Below, piece after piece: positions 51,086 to 63,027 of a stretch of 64,000 nt of DNA. The DNA is taken from positions 12,277,001 through 12,341,000 of the forward strand of contig NC_003075.7 in assembly GCF_000001735.4 (NCBI RefSeq). The letters run 5' to 3'. Both the position numbers and the translations under genes were made by a program. A model generated the notes under the pieces. It saw only the letters and a list, made by a program, of their open reading frames with translations, made no database searches and was not told the DNA's origin. Each line of letters starts with the position of its first letter. Within the stretch, counting starts at the first letter, position 1. Origin of the DNA: Arabidopsis thaliana. Its lineage: Eukaryota; Streptophyta; Magnoliopsida; Brassicales; Brassicaceae.

Positions 51086-54000
51086 TTATTGAAAACTTCT
51101 TCCAAGTACAACTCCACTAAATATAATAGCACCAAACCACTTGTTCGACACAAATCTGTACAGATATAAAAACACTATTAGGTTTTCCAAGGCAAATCAC
51201 ATAATTGGATTGTGAAAGAGTACAAAAGATAAACCCAAATTTTCATACTTTCTACTGCAGTCAGCACCAGATGATAAGTCAGCTGTCCCTATTTGCCATC
51301 CTAACTGTCCTGATGCAGCGGCCAGTGATGCGTAATATTGCCACCCTTAATCATTAGAGCGAGAAACAAAAAGAATCAAAAGACAGTAAATGGAATTAGG
51401 AATCACAAATGAGTCCTTGTAAAGTTTATTGAGTACCGAGATCTGCACTGAATCCAGAAAGTGCAAGAAAACCTATGGATGCTGTGCCAAATCCAGTTAA
51501 CCAAAGCTTTGTATTATCACCGAATCTAAGGGCTGTTGACTTAACACCAACTTTTACATCATCTTCTTTGTCCTGGAGACACAATATATTAGACATTAGT
51601 CCATGGAAAAAAAATGATTTAACCTAGAATATCTCAAAATTACTTGCATAAAAACTGAACTTGAGCTGAAATTTTGGGTTCGTAGCTTGTGGCATATACT
51701 ATTTCATTTTCAATGGGCCACAAAGGTAACTTTCTTTTCTCACTTCTGTTGCAAACGGGAAGACTTTTATGGGGCTAACTCTTCACTTAAAGTATAGAAA
51801 TCAGATGGAAAAGGTGGGAGATCAGGGTAATTTTCTTCTTTATGATTGACAAAAGTCGAACATCGAAATGGATGCATTTGCATGAGACATGAAACAAAAG
51901 CTGAAAAAGAAATCTGTGGTGGTGAAGCTAGAAAAAGAAAACAAAGCAAGCAATATGCACACATTGAGATTAACTACTTTGCTACTGGTCATAATCAAAT
52001 AGATTTTGAAGCTAAAAAATAAAAAGTGAATATACCTGATGTGCATAAATAGTATCATAAACAAGGGTCCAGCAGACTCCGGAGAGATAGAGAGGGAGTA
52101 CAATAGATGGTGCTATGCTTCCTTTAACTGCAGTCCATCCTAACAATGCTCCCCAGTTTATGGTCAAACCTAAAAAGGCTTGAGGCTGCAATTATAAAAA
52201 CGAATCAATCATAAGAAAATCAGAAAATATATAATGTCTAACTTTGAGAAGCCAGAATAGATTTAAATTACCCAAAATGTAAACCTCTTCATAAGTGGGT
52301 AGGAAAAGACAAGTAACAAAGATGAAGCCCCTAAAACACGGCTGCAGAATATACATACTGAAATGAGCTCAAGTAGAAAAGAATTTGATCACAAAACTAA
52401 AGACAAGACCTGAGAACATATCTTCAGAATTTGGGCCAACTACATAAGGGTGAACCATATGTGTATGTGAATTTTTAAACAAACACTTGCAAATACGCGA
52501 CTTTAGGGCAAGTAAAAAATCCAAACAAACCTGTAATTGTTAAGTTGGAGAAGAATCCCTAAGCCTAAAAGCAACTGCAGCCCGAGAAATCCAATCCCTT
52601 GAAATGGTGTCAAAAGACCACTGGCGATAGGTCTTAGTTTTGTACGATCAACCTGGATATAAAAGAAATTTGTAAGACAACATAATCTAAAACAAAACAA
52701 CCATACAAAATCTTGAGCTTTACATACAAGCAACCCATCTTTGTTTATGGAAGAATGAATCCAGTTACATGAATGCTGTGTATCTACCCTAACTACTAAA
52801 CACATATTTCAATCGAAAAACATATTCCACCTTCACCATATCTAACACCTGAAGTCTTTCACTTTTTGAACGAAGTCATCAGAACATGCAGATAAGCTAT
52901 TACCCAAAACAGAGATATGACTGGAAATGTTGTCGTAAATTGATCCAACATAGAAAAATCAAGACCAGTTCCAGATGTCAAAGCAATAACACTTTCCCAC
53001 CATGGTTACAGAAACCATAGTTACACAAAACATGTTTCCTAAACCAACATACTAAAGGGATATATAAATTTGACATCACTTTATCACCATACCATAAGAT
53101 AGCTTAAAAACAAACTGACCTTTGTATCTATGTCCTGATCAAGCAGATCATTTATAGTACAACCAGCACCTCTAAGAAGTAATGCTCCGCAACCAAATAA
53201 AGCCATATATTTAAAACTTGGAAGGCTTCCAGGATCAGCAGCCAACGCAATCGACCTATACAACAATGATGGAGATTCAGAGTATCGATCTATTTACATA
53301 GCTCTGGAACTAGATCCATGACGAAACATGGAACATCGTTATAATATCTAAAGACTTCCAAACAGATTCCTGAGTAAGAAACCCAGTGGAACTATAGTAC
53401 TGTAACATATATAAAATCAAAGAAAACTCAGGTTTATAGCATTATCCAATCCTGATTTCTGCCAATCCTTAACCACTCTCCCATGCTATCAAAAACCTCA
53501 GCTCAAGATCATACTACCTAATTGCCTATGAGCTCTTGGGAAGATCATTATGGATTTGATAACTGAAAAAAGTAACAGAGAAATAGCAGACTGCAAGAAC
53601 TACTCCAAACTTCTCCACTGATATGTATGTAGTCTAACAATAATAAACAGACATAAATTCTTTTATCAAGCTTCAAGAGCAAGTTAGTCAGAAAACATCA
53701 CAGCCAAACCAACCAGGAAAACACATAACTTTATCACATAAAACTAAATTTAATGTAATCTGACTTAACATAAACCATCCTTTGGGACGAAAGGAAACTA
53801 TATAAACATGCAGTCTTTCTTTCCCTCAGCTATTCTTTCGGATGGATTATAATGAATCTCAAAAGTGAAATGTCTTGATTCTCAGCTACATTACTCAAAG
53901 GCGAAGATAAACTTACCACATACAAGGCCACGCAAGCAACCAAGTTCCAATGGGTTTATCCAATCGAGCAAGCTTAGCATAACCTCTAACTTCTTCTGGT

Positions 54001-54359
54001 AAATACAAATCTATCCAAGAAGCTTCCTTAACAACAACACCATCACTCTTCTCCTTATCATCTTTCTTCGGCTTTCCCTCCAAAACCGAAGAAGACGACG
54101 ACATTCCACAAATTAATCTGTAATTCCAACCAACACCAAAAAACTTCTCCTGATGCAATTCTCTTCCTTTACTCCATACTTGGTAATTATCATTCCATGA
54201 AGGATAACACTTAGTGAAAGGATTTGTGTAATGGGTAGTCACAGGATTGGACAAGGATTTATGTTGTGATTGCAAAAGAGCAGAGGAAGAAGATGGAGTT
54301 ACGGAGACGGAAGATTTCAACAACCGTCTTGAAACACGGGAGAGCCCAAAAAACGCCAT
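51086..54359 (-). CDS. PPT1: 4-hydroxybenzoate polyprenyltransferase PPT1 (COQ2), 407 aa
   Basis: Eight exons: 53917-54359, 53120-53255, 52531-52652, 52272-52341, 52036-52185, 51437-51572, 51249-51345 and 51086-51155 (1224 nt, 407 aa). A Ser/Arg-rich mitochondrial presequence covers about 1-70. The UbiA fold shows both Asp-rich motifs: N-D-L-L-D-Q-D-I-D (183-191) and D-T-I-Y-A-H-Q-D-K-E-D-D (301-312), which bind the prenyl diphosphate through Mg2+. About eight membrane helices are visible. The enzyme joins a long polyprenyl chain to 4-hydroxybenzoate in the inner mitochondrial membrane, the committed ring step of ubiquinone synthesis. The last exon is only 70 nt; if exon 7 is not spliced to it, the frame reads on to a different short C-terminus. 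I chose 54359 as the start; an in-frame upstream non-ATG extension is not used. Confidence 0.95.
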
Positions 54360-54721
54360 CTTTGAGAGAAATTGTTGCCTGGAAGAAACAAAGACTTGAG
54401 ATTTCAAACGTAAGTGAATTCTTACGAACGAAAGCTAACTTCTCAAGAGAATCAGATTAGTGATTCCTCAAAAACAAACAAAACTATCTAATTTCAGTTT
54501 CGAGTGATGAAGCCTTAAGAATCTAGAACCTCCATGGCGTTTCTAATCTCTCAGAGATAATCGAATTCCTTAAACAATCAAAGCTTAGAAAGAGAAGAAC
54601 AACAACAACAACAAAAAAAATCAGATTAACAACCGACCAGAGAGCAACGACGACGCCGGCGAGAAAGAGCACGTCGTCTCGGAGCAAGACTTCTTCTCCA
54701 GTAACCCGGATGGATCGTTAA

Positions 54722-54749
54722 TGGGCCTGTAGATTATTATATTTGGGCC
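54722..54749. promoter_or_regulatory. Paired site II elements upstream of PPT1
   Basis: TGGGCC at 54722-54727 and 54744-54749. These promoter motifs are common for nuclear genes of mitochondrial function and fit PPT1. The first also lies within a block repeated at about 61660. Confidence 0.45.
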
Positions 54750-55845
54750 GAAACAATTGGGTCAGCAAAAACTTGGGGGATAATGAAGAAACACGTACAG
54801 TATGCATTTAGGCTCCAAATTAATTGGCCATATAATTCGAATCAGATAAACTAATCAACCCCTACCTTACTTATTTCTCACTGTTTTTATTTCTACCTTA
54901 GTAGTTGAAGAAACACTTTTATTTATCTTTTCGGGACCCAAATTTGATAGGATCGGGCCATTACTCATGAGCGTCAGACACATATTAGCCTTATCAGATT
55001 AGTGGGGTAAGGTTTTTTTAATTCGGTAAGAAGCAACAATCAATGTCGGAGAAATTAAAGAATCTGCATGGGCGTGGCGTGATGATATGTGCATATGGAG
55101 TCAGTTGCCGATCATATATAACTATTTATAAACTACATATAAAGACTACTAATAGATTTCGATCGTTGTGATGGTTATTCTCCTTTCATCGAAATATTTA
55201 GAGATCTTAATTAAGAATCAGAAGATGAAAACAAAAAAAATGATATTAACATTTTAGTAAAAATAATAAAATTATCAAGTAAATATATAGACTTATTTCT
55301 TAAAGGTTTTTCTGCAATTTTTAAAAACAAGTTCTATAACAATGATATTTTTTATTTTATTTTCTACAACAATGATATATTTCTTAAGTATAAAAAAAAA
55401 TAACAAAAACAATTTCTGTAGGTAGACTTCTTCATCAATGCAAGGTTAAGCGCATAACAGTCCAATTAAGGTGAAAATGAGATGTATAATATGTGAGTGT
55501 GACCAAAGTAATATACGTACTCTTGTTATTTACTTAATTGCTATCTAGAAATTTGCATATACCACACCGACTAATTATAGTATTATACCACTAGATGTTT
55601 ACTATGATCTACATATATGAAGAAAAAAACAATGAAATATGTAGATAACTGAACGTACTTTATTTAATACTCATTATATCGAAACCGATATATGATGAGC
55701 ATAACAACATATCACAGCATATTCCAAAACCAAACAGTTACAGAGAATAGAAACTCCACAAGACCCCCTTTATTATATTGATTATCGAAAAGACACCATA
55801 ATAATACAATATCGATCGAGATAGTGATGACGGTGATGGTTGTGG

Positions 55846-56656
55846 TTAAGCTTTGTTGACGTGGCCTTCAATGTCAACAACCATTTGCTTGACGAATTTC
55901 ATGTAGCCGCTTGGTTCGGGAAAGTCATCGTTGCGCTTCTCCCATATCATAGTGATTTTGCAGACGCAGCTATCCTCAGATTTGGGAATAAATTCGTAGA
56001 TGATATCAAATACTTTGAGATGCTCCATCACGTGACCATCCAGTCCTCTTTTCGTCAATGTTTTATTCTCATCATCTATCTCTCTCTTCTCTTTGAACAT
56101 CTCCTTCTTTCCATCTTACACACATGTGTTTATTAGTTACAATTTCCAACATCCCACTAGCTAGTTATACCATAAGGATTAATATCTGACTATCATGTTT
56201 TTCCGTTTATATTTTTCAAAATTATTCTCAAATATGAAAATACTTTTTACTTTTAAACATATGACTTTCGTTTTCATATGTAAACATAAATGCAAAATAT
56301 GATTATTATATATGTTTTTGGTCTTATAGAACAAATTCCTTAATTAATGATCATATGTAGTATTTCATATTTGGCAGTAGACCACCAAAACCATAGTTTC
56401 GGACGCACATAGGCCGTAAAAGTGATAAATATATAGAGAGAAAGTATAAGTAAATGACTAAATGTATACCATATGTGTAGTCCCAACTCCTGATAGACCC
56501 GTGAGAGTCATGTTCGCCTTCGTGAACAACGACATTTTGGATGTGGTGGCCAATGGCGTCAGCGAAGACATGGTTCTCGCTCTTCCAGCTCTTGTAGTGT
56601 TTCTCCGCCGATCCTTTCAACGGAACCTCCGTCACGTACGTTCCCGATGTCGCCAT
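55846..56656 (-). CDS. MLP-like protein (Bet v 1 family), 151 aa, copy 1
   Basis: Two exons: 56470-56656 and 55846-56114 (456 nt, 151 aa). It belongs to the major latex protein (MLP) branch of the Bet v 1/PR-10 fold: a small START-like beta-sheet around a long C-terminal helix that encloses a hydrophobic cavity. Recognisable parts are the N-terminal L-K-G-S-A-E-K-H-Y-K-S-W, the glycine-rich H-E-G-E-H-D-S-H-G-S-I-R-S-W loop and the C-terminal helix after S-G-Y-M-K-F-V. The single intron in a Gly/Asp codon after T-Y is the usual MLP position. Ligand and role are unknown; MLPs have been tied to long-distance transport and stress. It shares intron position and about 80 percent of residues with copy 2. 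A TATA box lies 84 bp upstream. Confidence 0.93.
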
Positions 56657-56739
56657 TTCTTTCTCTCTCTCTCGTTTTAAAGTTTCTACTTGTTTTCTGA
56701 TTGATTATACTGAATACTTGTCGTCGCTAGCTCATAGGT

Positions 56740-56747
56740 TTATATAG
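56740..56747 (-). promoter_or_regulatory. TATA box of MLP copy 1
   Basis: TATATAAA on the minus strand, 84 bp upstream of the ATG, matching the position in copy 2. Confidence 0.55.
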
Positions 56748-58539
56748 GGACCGTGACGGTTAAAAACAAGGTTTCTACCGTTTCTTTAAATCATTTGATA
56801 GTGCATACCTAAAATCTTCTCTGTTTCTTTTTTAACTCAAACACTATTTAATGATAGATGTGTGTTGTTTTTTAACTTTTTTGTTGAAGAGCTTTCAATT
56901 AAATTGTTATATTTAATGTTGGACCACGTTATTTACGTGGGTAGTTGGCACAGCATCCTTTAGAAGATAATCACGGTTCATGATTCATGCCCCATACATA
57001 TTAATCGCGAGGAAAAATACGGTATAATAATGCCCCATACATAATGATCGCGAGGACAAATAATGTTGGTATATAATAATATATATGGAAAATCACATTT
57101 TTTTACTTTCAAAATTTTACTGGATGGCATTTTAAATTATAAAATAATTTGACTAACACTATAATCAATCACCAAATAATTTTACTAACATTTTAAACTT
57201 TAAAATTAGATTTTAAATGAAATTCAAACTAATAAACATACATATATGGGATAGAGATTTGAAGAGAGAATGAGAGATCATGAGACAGGCTCATAAAAAA
57301 AAAGTGGAGCCGTTTACTCAATCTCTAGTAATCAGAATAGGTCATTTATGGGCCCATACAATTGGTCTTTTGATCCAAATGGGCCAAGAAAAACTTGGAG
57401 TCTAATTAAGAAATACATACGTCCTCTCTGTTAACGCTTTAATTAGTATCCAAATTAATTAGCCATAGAATTGGAAGCAGATAAACAAACCCTAATTTAC
57501 TTATCTTCTGGGAAAAAACTACTGTTTTTACACTACAAAAAAACAATTTAAAACATGCAAAAAAAAAGAAAAATAATTTTTATAACTCAGGAAGTTCTAA
57601 TTCTAAGCTCATAGTTTGTCTTCAGACTCGGAACCAGCCGTTGATAATGCTTATATGGGACATTAATCATGCTCTCTTATACTTCTAAGACTCTATTTAG
57701 AAGGATAAAGTTAACGTCTTTTAAAATAAGCTTTATTACTAGTTGAAAGAAACACTCTTTTATTTTTCTTTTCAGGATTCCAAATTTGTTAGGATCGGCA
57801 ATAACTCATGAGGGTGAGACACATATTAATTAGCCTTATCGGATTAGTGGGGTCAAGTATTTGAATTCGGTAAGAAGCAAGCAATAATAGATCTCGAATG
57901 CATCAGAGTAGTTGCATTTTCCGTAAAACAAATAAACTCATCTGCATGGTCCAGGGATCCTGTAACATCAATCATTGAACGCATATATACGTTACAATTT
58001 TATAATGATGAAACTGCAAAGTCCGATTTTGGGTGATCTCTCTGGTGGTACCACGTTTATGGTCGTCAACTCAAAATTTTACAATCAGGCACATTTACAA
58101 CATAATTTATACAATTATACTAGATCAAGCGGGGTACTTAATTTGTTATGTAGTGAAAACTTTGTAGTTCTATGTTTTACAATTTTTAGTGAATTTTGTA
58201 AAATTTTATGTTTCATAAACATGTATAAATAAATATATAAATATTTATAGATGCCGTTTCTTATGGTTCGTTTCCTCCATGTTTAGGAATTTTAAATATC
58301 AGAATATATTATTAGAAAAAAACAAGCAAATATTTTGCATAAACGATGCACTTGTCATTTTTTTTCAATACGAAGGCCTTTATTTTGAGAGAAAAATGGA
58401 AAACTTATTAAATCGATAGATTATTTAGGGTCTTTCGGCAATTTGTAATATCAGAATTCTATCACAATGAAATTGTGTAGACAATTCGTCATCAAGATTA
58501 GGGGCATAACAGTTCAATTGAGGTGAAAAACAAATTGCG

Positions 58540-58829
58540 GGAAAAATTAAAAAATTACGGGATAGGTCTTATTTTGGAACAAGATTATGTGTCAAATGGA
58601 TTTGAATCAATATTTATAAAATTTTAAAATAATATTAACATACCGTTTTAATACATGTTAAATCCTAAGTATATTAACAATTGTTTCGTGGAATTCTGAT
58701 ATACATTACTTAATAAAAATTAAAAACTATAAATATAAATATTTTATAAATATATATAATTTACAAACTTTTATAGAAACTAACTTTAATAATAAATTAT
58801 TCTGCAGTGAATCGCGGGTTAAAATTTAG
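58540..58829 (+). mobile_element. Decayed Helitron (ATREP-like) 3' end
   Basis: Present in MLP module 2 but absent at the corresponding place in module 1. The stretch ends CTGC-AGTGAAT-CGCGG-GTTAAAATTTAG|T. This looks like the Helitron terminus: a short GC hairpin (CTGC/GCGG, one G-U pair, probably CCGC before decay) about a dozen bases before a CTAG end (now TTAG), followed by the target T. The 5' boundary is uncertain and the sequence is not protein-coding. Confidence 0.45.
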
Positions 58830-59366
58830 TATATACATGAGTATGACTGGTTCCTAGAAAATTAAGGCCAAAATAGTAAAATATTTTTTTAAAGTTATCA
58901 TAAACACTTTTAAATTTTGGGGGTCTTTTTCATAAAAATATCTTTTTCGGAGATCTATTTGAAATAATTCTCTTTTGGAAAATTTTGGAGTCCACATACA
59001 TTTGTTTCTCCCGGCTTCCCTCATGGCCGCCCTGTACGTGAGTATGACCATAATATACGTACTCGTGTTATTTACTTAACTGTTATTCAGAATTTTGCCT
59101 AGTCCACCTATACTAGATCGTTAACTAACACCATTAGATGTTTAGTAATCCGTATATGAAAAGTCATAAATTATAGATAAACACTGAAAATCTGAAATGT
59201 GTAGTAAATTAATCTTAAGAATCATTATATCGAACCCGACATATGATCATGAACATAACAATATATCGAAGCATCATACAGAACCAAACGGTTTACACAT
59301 AGAAATTAACGATCCACAAGACCCCATTTATTATACTGAAAACATCATAACTTATAAATCGAGATA

Positions 59367-59400
59367 GTGATGATGATGATGATGATGATGACGACGACGA
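59367..59400. repeat. (GAT)n(GAC)n trinucleotide repeat
   Basis: About eight GAT units followed by four GAC-type units, just downstream of MLP copy 2 and probably in its 3' UTR. Copy 1 has only an unexpanded version at the same place. Confidence 0.8.
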
Positions 59401-59415
59401 CTGTGGGAATGATGA

Positions 59416-60417
59416 TTAAGTTTTGCTAACGTGGTTTCCCATGTCAGCAACCAAGCTCTTGACGAATTTCATGTACCCGCTTGGTTCTGGGGAATCATCG
59501 TTGCGCTTCTCCCATATTAAAGTGATTTTGCCGATGCAGGTATCCTCAGATTTGGGAATGAATTGGTAGACGACGTCGTACACTTTGAGCTGCTCCATCA
59601 CGTGACCCTCAAGTCCTCTTAACGTCAACGTTTTGGTCTCATCGTCTATCTCTCTTCTCTCCTTGAACACCTCCTCCTTTCCATCTTTACACACACATGT
59701 TCATTGGTTCAAATCTAAACCTTAGGAGAGATATATTCACAATAATACGTTCTTTAAGACTGTAACTAGACCAAGACCAAACCAATCATGCCATAGAAAA
59801 CAAAACTAGACCAACCAATCTAGATTGTATATTAACTAATGAACTCGATTGTTTGCTAATTTTTGCGTTTTTTCGTGTTTAATGTACGCAAACACAATCA
59901 TGTGTTCCAGTGTTTACGTTTACCATTTTCAAAGATCTTCCTAAAAATGAAAAAACTTTACTAATAGAATATCTGACCCTCGTTTTCTTATGTAAAACAT
60001 ATATGAAAATTGAAATAGTCAAGACCTATATATTATGAATAGTTTTAGATGTATTCTTGCGCCTACTTCTGACAATATGGTGCAACTATTTAATTAACCA
60101 TCATAATTCATATTTGGCTATATACTACGAAAACCCTAGTTTCACACATACACCATAATATTGTGTATAGATATATATAGTGTTAAATAATATGTTGATA
60201 TATATAGAGAAAGTATAAGTAATTGTATACCCCATGTGTAGTTCCAACTCCTGATAGACCCGTGAGAGTCATGTTCGCCTTCGTGAACGGTAACATTTTG
60301 GATGTGGTGGCCGATAGCATCAGGGAAGACATGGTTCTCGTTCTTCCACCTCTTGTAGTATTTCTCGGCCGATCCTTTTAGCGGAACTTCCGTCACGTAC
60401 GTTCCCGACGTCGCCAT
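59416..60417 (-). CDS. MLP-like protein (Bet v 1 family), 151 aa, copy 2
   Basis: Two exons: 60231-60417 and 59416-59684 (456 nt, 151 aa), identical in length to copy 1. It shares the N-terminus (M-A-T-S-G-T-Y-V-T-E-V-P-L-K-G-S-A-E-K), the H-E-G-E-H-D-S-H-G loop and the C-terminal helix. Differences cluster in residues 20-35, around the intron (N-Y-T-W instead of D-Y-T-Y) and in the C-terminal tail (S-K-T instead of N-K-A). Several differences fall in regions facing the ligand cavity, so the paralogues may bind different ligands. Family knowledge does not fix a ligand. Confidence 0.93.
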
Positions 60418-60504
60418 TTTTGCTCTCTCCCTCTCGTTTTAAAGCTTCCACTTGTTTTTTATGTTTTGTTTTGGTTGATGAGATACCACTTGTCGTCGCC
60501 GTGG

Positions 60505-60512
60505 TTTATATA
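60505..60512 (-). promoter_or_regulatory. TATA box of MLP copy 2
   Basis: TATATAAA on the minus strand, 88 bp upstream of the ATG. Confidence 0.55.
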
Positions 60513-61666
60513 GTGAATCTGACAGTTAAAAACATAGTTTTTACCGTTTCTTTTTATCATTTGATAGTGCATGCTAGAATCTTCTTTTCTTCATCTTTTT
60601 TAACGTACGTATTATTTAATGGGCACTGATGGGTCATCAACTCGTCATAAAAATGTGTACTTTAATTGGTAGGCTGATTTTCGACCACCACGTTATTAAT
60701 GTGGGTAGTTGCCACAACATCCTTTAGAAGATAATTATGACATAAAAATATATTTTTACCAAGAAATGGAAGAAATTTTCTATGATTGTTTACCATTTTT
60801 GATTTCATACGAGACTTTGAATTTTTTTTAAAAATTATATAAATAGAATGAGATCCATTTCATAGCATGGTGATGCATTTAGTAGTTCGGATTTGGTTTG
60901 AAATGATTGGCCGAACTACGTTTATGATTTGGTCTGTCAAACCATAACAATTTTCGAGACCTAAAATAATGTAAAAGGGTGGAAATCTATTGCCCATACT
61001 ATCTTTGAGATTTATTTTAATTATGTTATTGGGATTGGAAAATGACAATTTTGTGTCTAGAGTATAGTCCGTAGTTATTATATAGTTTGGTATTGATTTC
61101 CTTTATATTTTAATATTGGTATATCGAGTATGGACCATTCATCGATCATTGTTGACATAATTGCATCTTATAAGATGAATACAATCAAGTTACGACACCG
61201 AATGAGAGCTTTATGAACAATCGAATCATATATTAACATCGAGTTAACATGTTTTAATTTACCATATATATTTTAATTAAGAATCTCCTAATTTGTTATA
61301 TTTTCTCGGAATATACATTAGTAACAAAATGGTTTGGTCTTTATCATAAGTACAAACTTTGACATTGTATTTGTTTACTATATGCGAAAGCTAATCAATG
61401 TTTATCTGATACTTAAGCTTTCACTTATCTTGAAACCATACCATTTCTGTTCAAAGCGTTGATATCCCCACACTATATCTGCCCTTGCCGTTGGGCCATT
61501 ATACTATGAATCCATAAAATCAAGAGAACCCCTTCAAAATTCATATAGAGATTACGAATTCCCTTAAATTCATAGCCCATACCCCAAATAGAGAAAGACA
61601 AAAAAAATAACGGATTATACACAATTCCACTGACCAGTTGAAAAAAAGTTAGCAACCACTTTCGGC
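60513..61666. other. Intergenic upstream of MLP copy 2
   Basis: AT-rich, no gene found. Its first 200 bp match the upstream flank of MLP copy 1 (about 56750-56960). Confidence 0.5.
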
Positions 61667-61842
61667 AAGATGGATCATTAATGGACCTATATATTATTCT
61701 ACTTGGTCCAGCTTAGATCGGCCTGATAAAATGGGATTGCAAGTACTTGGGATCTAATGAAGAAGAAACATATATATCTTCTTATCTAATGAAGAAGAGA
61801 CATCCCAAAAATATATTTCTTTGACAGAAATAATTGACTATT

Positions 61843-62030
61843 GATAAACAAAAAGACAACACCAAATAAAAAGGCCACAAAAAAAAACACTACTTATTAG
61901 TAACACATTATCTCTGTGTACATACCAATTTTCAAACAAAACAAATATTATTCGCTAGTTAGTAACATTCATAGAGCTTAATATCCATCTTAACTCGGAA
62001 ATACTTATCCCCTTGAAATAAATCACATAA
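61843..62030 (-). pseudogene. Truncated duplicate of the DIR6 3' end
   Basis: Directly downstream of DIR6, a stretch repeats the last 19 codons and the 3' flank of DIR6 at a period of about 193-196 bp. On the minus strand the codons read [19 protein letters not shown], differing from DIR6 by one residue (D for A), then stop. Only the tail is present, so it cannot make a dirigent protein. It could serve as an alternative 3' UTR or poly(A) region. Confidence 0.8.
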
Positions 62031-62151
62031 TAATTATAGATAAACAAAAAGACAACAGCAAAAGAAAAGGCAAAAAAAAAACTTAATTATTGTAAACACA
62101 TTTCTCTGTGTCAACATAAAATTTTCAAACAAAACACACATTCTTAGCTAC

Positions 62152-62721
<570 letters not shown>

Positions 62722-62772
62722 CTAGAGATTAGTGAGTTGTGAGATGTGTTTAATGAAGGAGGCTTAAACCCA

Positions 62773-62780
62773 TTTATATA
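62773..62780 (-). promoter_or_regulatory. TATA box of DIR6
   Basis: TATATAAA on the minus strand, 58 bp upstream of the start codon. Confidence 0.55.
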
Positions 62781-63004
62781 GAAGTATTATTCACTTGTTT
62801 TAATAAATAATTTATTTGGATAATCGTTTTCAAAGTTTGAGGGACATATCTAATGGGTTGTTGATGTTTTGCCGATTTATATTTAAGATATAAATTAGAA
62901 AGATCATAAGGTTTAACGACCATGCGGAAGCGGGGTTGGTGGTAACTAAGCTACAACCTAATTTCACTTTCTTGATAGATTTAATATTTTTTGACAGGAA
63001 AAAG

Positions 63005-63027
63005 ATATATATATATATATATATAAT
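63005..63027. repeat. (AT)n microsatellite
   Basis: A run of about eleven AT dinucleotides upstream of DIR6. Confidence 0.85.

Larger units (their letters stand above)
56748..59415. other. Spacer between the two MLP genes
   Basis: AT-rich, made of duplicated flank blocks and the Helitron-like remnant near 58.5-58.8 kb. No gene was supported. Confidence 0.5.
54720..61800. repeat. Tandem MLP modules (two full copies and a third remnant)
   Basis: Module 1 (about 54.7-57.3 kb) and module 2 (about 57.3-60.8 kb) share their MLP gene and matching noncoding blocks: about 54770-54870 with 57400-57500, about 54890-55040 with 57730-57890, and about 55440-55550 with 58490-58530 plus 59030-59090. Module 2 carries an extra 0.5-kb insert. 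A third, partial module start lies at about 61667-61800. Together they show repeated segmental duplication. Confidence 0.7.
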
